Positions 60,061-64,000 of a stretch of 64,000 bases of DNA are shown here, piece by piece. The DNA lies in the NCBI RefSeq assembly GCF_001544915.2, contig NZ_FCOE02000016.1, positions 62,001-126,000 on the forward strand. Reading direction: 5' to 3'. The first letter of the stretch is position 1; each line of letters starts with the position of its first letter. Below the pieces are notes generated by a model. The model did not search any database and was not told the DNA's origin. It saw only the letters and a program-made list of their open reading frames with translations. Made by a program: the position numbers and the translations under genes. The stretch is from Caballeronia pedi (GTDB lineage Bacteria; Pseudomonadota; Gammaproteobacteria; Burkholderiales; Burkholderiaceae).

Positions 60061-61551
60061 TCAGTTCGCCCACGGCAGCGGGGCGTCGTTCAAGCCCCAG
60101 TACAGGCTCTTTTGCTGCATGTATTCGCGCAGGCCGAGGCGGCCTTTCTCGCGGCCCATGCCGCTGTCCTTCCAGCCGCCGAAGGGTGTGGAAATCGAAA
60201 ACTGCTTGTACGTGTTGATCCAGACCGTGCCGGTGTTCAATGCGCGCGCCATGCTCCACGCCCGCTTGTAGTCGCGCGTCCAGATGCCGGCGGCAAGGCC
60301 GAACACGCTGTCGTTCGCCTGTGCGAGCAACGCGGCTTCGTCGTCGAAGGGCAGGGCGGCGAGCACCGGACCGAAGATCTCTTCCTGGCACATGCGCGCG
60401 TCGTTCGTGAGACCTTCGATGATCGTCGGCAGAAAGAAGAAGCCTTTCTCGCGGCCCTCGCCGCTGGGACGTTCACCGCCGCACAGCAGCGTGCCGCCTT
60501 CGTCGAGACCGAGCGCGACGTAACGTTCGATGCTCTCGCGATGCTGCCCCGTGATCAGCGGGCCCATCTGCGTGTTCTCGCGCGTCGGGTCGCCGACGCG
60601 CAGCTTGCGCGCGCCGTCGACGAGCCGCGCCATGAATTCGCTGTACACCTTGCGCTCGACGAACAGGCGCGATCCCGCGATGCACGATTCGCCCGACGAA
60701 CTGAAGATGCCGTACAGCACGCCGTTGACGGCGTGATCGAGATCGGCGTCGGCATACACGATGGTCGGCGACTTGCCGCCGAGTTCGAGCGACACCGGCA
60801 TCAGCTTCTCCGCCGCGAGTCGCGCGATGCCGCGGCCCACTTCCGTGCCGCCCGTGAACGCGACCTTCTTCACGAGCGGATGGCGCACGAGTGCATCGCC
60901 AATGACGGAGCCTTTGCCGGGCAGCACGCTGACGACGCCCTTCGGCACGCCCGCTTCCTCGCAAATGCGCGCAAGTGCGAGCGATGCGAGCGGCGTCACT
61001 TCAGCGGGCTTCAGCACGACGGCATTGCCTGCGGCGAGCGCGGGCGCGAGCTTCTGCGCGTCCGATGCGATCGGCGAATTCCACGGCGTGATCGCCACGA
61101 TGACGCCGAGCGGTTCGTGCACGCTCATTGTCAGATAGTCGCCGCGCGAGGGCGTGAGTTCTTCTTCGAGCGTTTCGAGGCACGACGCGAAATAGCGGAA
61201 CGTGCTCGCCGCGCTCGCGACGAGTGCGCGCGTTTCGCTGATCGGCTTGCCGTTGTCGCGGCGCTGAAGTTGCGCGAGCGCTTCGTGACGCGCTTCGATC
61301 AGATTCGCGATGCGATGCAGAATGGCTGCCCGCTGATGCGGCTTCAATCCGGCCCAATCTGCCTTCCTGTAGGCGCGATCCGCGATTTCGACGGCTTCGC
61401 GCGCATCGTCGGCGTTTGCCGTGCTGATCTCCGCGTTGACGCTTTGATCGGCGGGATAGATGCTCGCGTACGGATTGCCGCGCCCCTGGCGCCATTCGCC
61501 GCCGATATAGATATCGCCGGACGTCACGAGCGAAGTGTCGGGATGATTCAT
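60061..61551 (-). CDS. NAD(P)-dependent aldehyde dehydrogenase
   Basis: A 496-residue aldehyde dehydrogenase. Catalytic features are ITPWNSPI, the glutamate in SLELGGKSP and the cysteine in SSGESCIAGSR. The C-terminal STPFGGWKDSGMGREKG is standard. It resembles hydroxymuconic semialdehyde or betaine-aldehyde-type enzymes. Encoded between an aspartate dehydrogenase-like gene and the extradiol dioxygenase gene, it could oxidise the semialdehyde made by ring cleavage. Confidence 0.87.
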   Translation of the reverse strand: MNHPDTSLVTSGDIYIGGEWRQGRGNPYASIYPADQSVNAEISTANADDAREAVEIADRAYRKADWAGLKPHQRAAILHRIANLIEARHEALAQLQRRDNGKPISETRALVASAASTFRYFASCLETLEEELTPSRGDYLTMSVHEPLGVIVAITPWNSPIASDAQKLAPALAAGNAVVLKPAEVTPLASLALARICEEAGVPKGVVSVLPGKGSVIGDALVRHPLVKKVAFTGGTEVGRGIARLAAEKLMPVSLELGGKSPTIVYADADLDHAVNGVLYGIFSSSGESCIAGSRLFVERKVYSEFMARLVDGARKLRVGDPTRENTQMGPLITGQHRESIERYVALGLDEGGTLLCGGERPSGEGREKGFFFLPTIIEGLTNDARMCQEEIFGPVLAALPFDDEAALLAQANDSVFGLAAGIWTRDYKRAWSMARALNTGTVWINTYKQFSISTPFGGWKDSGMGREKGRLGLREYMQQKSLYWGLNDAPLPWAN

Positions 61552-61566
61552 CGTTCAAAAGCTCCT

Positions 61567-62391
61567 TCAGATGACGCAGCGCGCGGCGCGATTACGCAAC
61601 GCACGAATCGCGCTGAATGCGGTAAGCGCGGATGTCTTGGGATTCGACGGCAGCGGCTTGCCGCACATTTCGAGCGACATCTCGCCGAACGCGCCGCGCG
61701 CGACGATCCGATGCACGTTGCGCTCGACGGCCGGATCGGCGATCAGGCGCACGCGCGTGCCGTCGAGTCCGAGTCCGGCCAGCGCGATGGTCGCCGCGAC
61801 GTTCGCGTTCTTCGGATAGAGCCGCGCGGCATCGCGTGCGGTCCCTTCGAAGATGACTCTTTCTTCGGTCAGCGACCGCAGATCGCAGACGTTTTCCGCA
61901 GGCGTGCCGAGCCAGCCGAGCGGCGGCTTGCGGCCCGTGTACTGCACGTCGTCGAGGCCGCCTTCCTTCGCCGCAGCGAGCGCATCGACGCCGCCGATCG
62001 CGCCGGACAGCAGCGTGATGGTGGCCGCGCCTTCGTCGGCGGCATGGAACAAGGCATCGAGCAGACCGGCTTCGGACAGCGCGCCGATCGATGCGACCGC
62101 GCAGTCCGTGCCGGACTTGAGCAGGGGCACGACATGATCGACGAGCGCCGCATGTCCCGCGCATTCGAGCGCGAACTCGGGATGACTCGCGAGTGCATCG
62201 ACGTGCGACACGACATCGACGTCATCGCCGAGCACCGAGCGCACATGAGCGCGATCACGTTCCGGCACGATCACATGCGAGATGCGCACGAGCGGATCGC
62301 GATCGACTGCGCGAAACACCGCCGAGCCGATCGCGCCGAAGCCGATCATCGCGATGTCGATCGCATGCTGTGCATGACGGGGATCACGCAT
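61567..62391 (-). CDS. Aspartate dehydrogenase-like protein (NadX family)
   Basis: A 274-residue oxidoreductase of the L-aspartate dehydrogenase family. The NAD loop GFGAIGSAV is near residue 17, then ECAGHAAL, SIGALSE and SGAIGGVDAL, followed by YPKNANVAATIALAGLG. Family members make iminoaspartate for NAD synthesis, but within a catabolic operon it may reduce or oxidise another amino or oxo acid. It overlaps the ThDP enzyme gene by eight bases. Confidence 0.83.
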   Translation of the reverse strand: MRDPRHAQHAIDIAMIGFGAIGSAVFRAVDRDPLVRISHVIVPERDRAHVRSVLGDDVDVVSHVDALASHPEFALECAGHAALVDHVVPLLKSGTDCAVASIGALSEAGLLDALFHAADEGAATITLLSGAIGGVDALAAAKEGGLDDVQYTGRKPPLGWLGTPAENVCDLRSLTEERVIFEGTARDAARLYPKNANVAATIALAGLGLDGTRVRLIADPAVERNVHRIVARGAFGEMSLEMCGKPLPSNPKTSALTAFSAIRALRNRAARCVI

Positions 62392-64000
62392 ATTCCGGCT
62401 CCTTCGGCTCTTCCTTCTTCACCGGCGGTCCCGCGAACGCGGTCGCGAACGAGCCGACCGACAGCATGTCCACTTCGACGAGCACCGGACCGTCGATGGC
62501 GAGTCCTTCGCGCACGATGTCATCGGCCTGATCGAGCGACGTGATGCGGCGATGCGCGAGACCGAGGCTCGCGCAGAACTGCGCGAAATCCGGCTGATGC
62601 AGATCGACGAACATGCGGCGTCCGCCATACTGCGCGTCCTGAATGTTGCGGATCACGCCATAGCATTGATCGTTCATCAGCACGATCATCACGTTCGCTT
62701 TTTCCTGCACGGCGGTGGCGAGTTCGCCGACGTTGACCATCAGACCGCCATCGCCGACGAGCGCGACGGTCTTCTTCGCCGCGCCCGAGAGCGCCGCGCC
62801 GATCGCCATCTGCATGCCCTGGCCGATGCCGCCGCCGAGCGCATGCACGCCCGCGCGCGGATTGAAGATCTTCAGCAGGCGATTGCCCCACGTGCTGTTC
62901 GAGATCGTGACGTCGCGCACCCAGTTGTAATCGCGGCCGACCGCGCGTTGCAGCGAATCGACGAGGCGCTTGTACGGTCCCAGTCCCTTCGATACTTCCG
63001 CGACCGCTGTTTCCCGCGCGGCGGCGAGATCGCCCGCGAACGCCGGATCGATGCGGATGCGGCCTTCGAGCAGCGTGGCGAGTTCATCGAGCACGCGCGA
63101 TGCGTCGCCATGCACGAACAGATCGTTGCGATAGCCACGGTTGTCGGCGAGCGCATCGGCGTCGACGCGATAGAGCGGTTGCGGCAGCGCGAGCTTGTAC
63201 TTCAGCGTTTCGTTGCCACGCAGACGCGAGCCGACGACGACCAGCGCATCGCAGGTCTTGTAGAACGCCTCGACCGACGGATGCACGTTAAACGCGCCGA
63301 GCGTCGCGGGATGATCTTCCGGCAGCACGCCGCGCCCTTGCACGCTCGTCACGACGCCGAAGCCGAGCTTCACCAGACGCTCGACCGCGCCGCGCGCATG
63401 ACGCGTGCCGCCGCCGAGCCACAGCAGCGGGCGTTTGGCGTTCGTCAGTGCATCGGCGAGTTGCTTCACACGCAGGCTGTCATGCGTGAGCGCACCGACA
63501 TGGGGTGCCGCCAGATCGGCGGGCCATTCGATTTCGGCAGCCTGAATGTCGATCGGAATCTCCACGCTTACCGGACCCGCAGGCGCGGTCAGCGCGACGC
63601 GCACGGCCTCGCGGATCGTCGGCAATGCGGTGTCGACGGTACGCACGCGGAACGCGGCCTTCGAGATCGATTGCAGCATCGACAGTTGATCGGGCGCTTC
63701 GTGGATATACGCGAGGTCCTGATCGAGATATTCCGTTTCGATCTGGCCCGTGACATGCAGCAGAGCCGTACCGGCGGTCAGGGCTTCGACCATCGCGCCG
63801 GCCGCGTTGCCGGCGGCGGTGCCCGTCGACGTGAACGCGACGCCTAGTTCGCCCGAGACCCGCGCGAGGCCATCGGCCATGTTCAATGCGCCCGCTTCGC
63901 CACGCGCGCCGACATAGCGGATATTGCCGCGCCGGCCGATCGCATCGAGAATCGGCATGTTGTGAATCGAGATCACGCCGAACGCCGTGCGTACACCGCA
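62384..64000 (-). CDS. ThDP-dependent decarboxylase/synthase, N-terminus beyond window edge
   Basis: About 538 residues of a thiamine diphosphate enzyme are visible; the reading frame stays open to the right edge, so the start lies outside. The catalytic glutamate is in GARGEAGALNMADG. The ThDP motif starts at GDGGLMVNVGELATA and ends at MNDQCYG. The general shape is that of acetolactate synthase or benzoylformate decarboxylase-type enzymes. In this operon a 2-oxo acid decarboxylase role, with the aldehyde passed to the dehydrogenase, is possible. Substrate unknown. Confidence 0.83.
   Translation of the reverse strand, partial: CGVRTAFGVISIHNMPILDAIGRRGNIRYVGARGEAGALNMADGLARVSGELGVAFTSTGTAAGNAAGAMVEALTAGTALLHVTGQIETEYLDQDLAYIHEAPDQLSMLQSISKAAFRVRTVDTALPTIREAVRVALTAPAGPVSVEIPIDIQAAEIEWPADLAAPHVGALTHDSLRVKQLADALTNAKRPLLWLGGGTRHARGAVERLVKLGFGVVTSVQGRGVLPEDHPATLGAFNVHPSVEAFYKTCDALVVVGSRLRGNETLKYKLALPQPLYRVDADALADNRGYRNDLFVHGDASRVLDELATLLEGRIRIDPAFAGDLAAARETAVAEVSKGLGPYKRLVDSLQRAVGRDYNWVRDVTISNSTWGNRLLKIFNPRAGVHALGGGIGQGMQMAIGAALSGAAKKTVALVGDGGLMVNVGELATAVQEKANVMIVLMNDQCYGVIRNIQDAQYGGRRMFVDLHQPDFAQFCASLGLAHRRITSLDQADDIVREGLAIDGPVLVEVDMLSVGSFATAFAGPPVKKEEPKEPEYA

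Noticed and set aside
60022..62544. 840-codon open frame on the plus strand
   Set aside because: It lies opposite complete aldehyde dehydrogenase and NadX-like genes and has the composition of an antisense frame with no recognisable motif.
1..64000. CRISPR arrays, insertion sequences, integrases, prophage genes, tRNA or rRNA genes
   Set aside because: None could be seen on reading the window: no regularly spaced direct repeats, no transposase-like protein and no tRNA-like cloverleaf stood out. A tRNA scan would be the decisive check.

Overview
The window reads as a chromosome or megaplasmid segment of a GC-rich betaproteobacterium. The Burkholderiaceae (Paraburkholderia, Caballeronia or Cupriavidus-like) fit best: codon use is strongly GC-biased, start sites carry GGAGAC-type ribosome sites, and isethionate and sulfoacetate genes are arranged in the way known from Cupriavidus necator. 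This assignment is inference, because no rRNA or other marker gene is present. I found no tRNA, rRNA, insertion sequence, integrase, prophage or CRISPR array. The window is densely packed; no gap between genes exceeds about 225 bases. It is almost entirely catabolic and transport genes with local regulators.

Region 1 (1-15.8 kb): two paralogous MFS transporters bracket a rightward module of an AtoE-type short-chain fatty acid transporter, an acyl-CoA ligase, an enoyl-CoA hydratase and an AcuI-type acrylyl-CoA reductase. The last three could take 3-hydroxypropionate or acrylate to propionyl-CoA. A long leftward run follows: a luciferase-like flavin monooxygenase, its flavin reductase, a semialdehyde dehydrogenase, a DUF3311/sodium-solute symporter pair, a Brucella-type RibH2 lumazine synthase, an M20 amidohydrolase and an MFS exporter. 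A divergent XRE-cupin regulator heads it. The substrate is unknown. The flavin-biosynthesis enzyme inside a flavin-monooxygenase operon is the most unusual point of the window.

Region 2 (15.8-28.5 kb): an Old Yellow Enzyme divergent from an Rrf2 regulator, with twin operators; a Na/Pi cotransporter behind a Pho-box-like site; a four-gene ABC importer; an SDR divergent from a LysR regulator; a small exported protein; an alpha/beta hydrolase; and a membrane-anchored catalase paired with cytochrome b561.

Region 3 (28.5-55.1 kb): a sulfonate island. A MocR regulator, an isethionate transporter and dehydrogenase (iseU, iseJ), IclR regulators, pta and xsc turn isethionate into sulfoacetaldehyde, then acetyl phosphate and acetyl-CoA. 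At the far end sauR/sauSTU bring sulfoacetate to the same sulfoacetaldehyde. Between them lie a CobS/CobT-like AAA+/VWA pair, an operon of DUF3311, symporter, YtcJ amidohydrolase and CobW, and an FAD oxidase/NTF2-like/amino acid permease group. A 17-bp IclR-like palindrome recurs upstream of xsc, iseJ, one iclR and the cobS-like gene, so the cobST pair may belong to the sulfonate regulon.

Region 4 (55.2-64 kb): a lipoprotein nucleoside hydrolase, then a leftward, tightly overlapping catabolic operon that runs in from beyond the right edge: ThDP enzyme (truncated), aspartate dehydrogenase-like protein, aldehyde dehydrogenase, type I extradiol dioxygenase, ferredoxin reductase and MFS transporter. 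It looks like a degradation pathway for an aromatic compound whose other genes lie outside the window.
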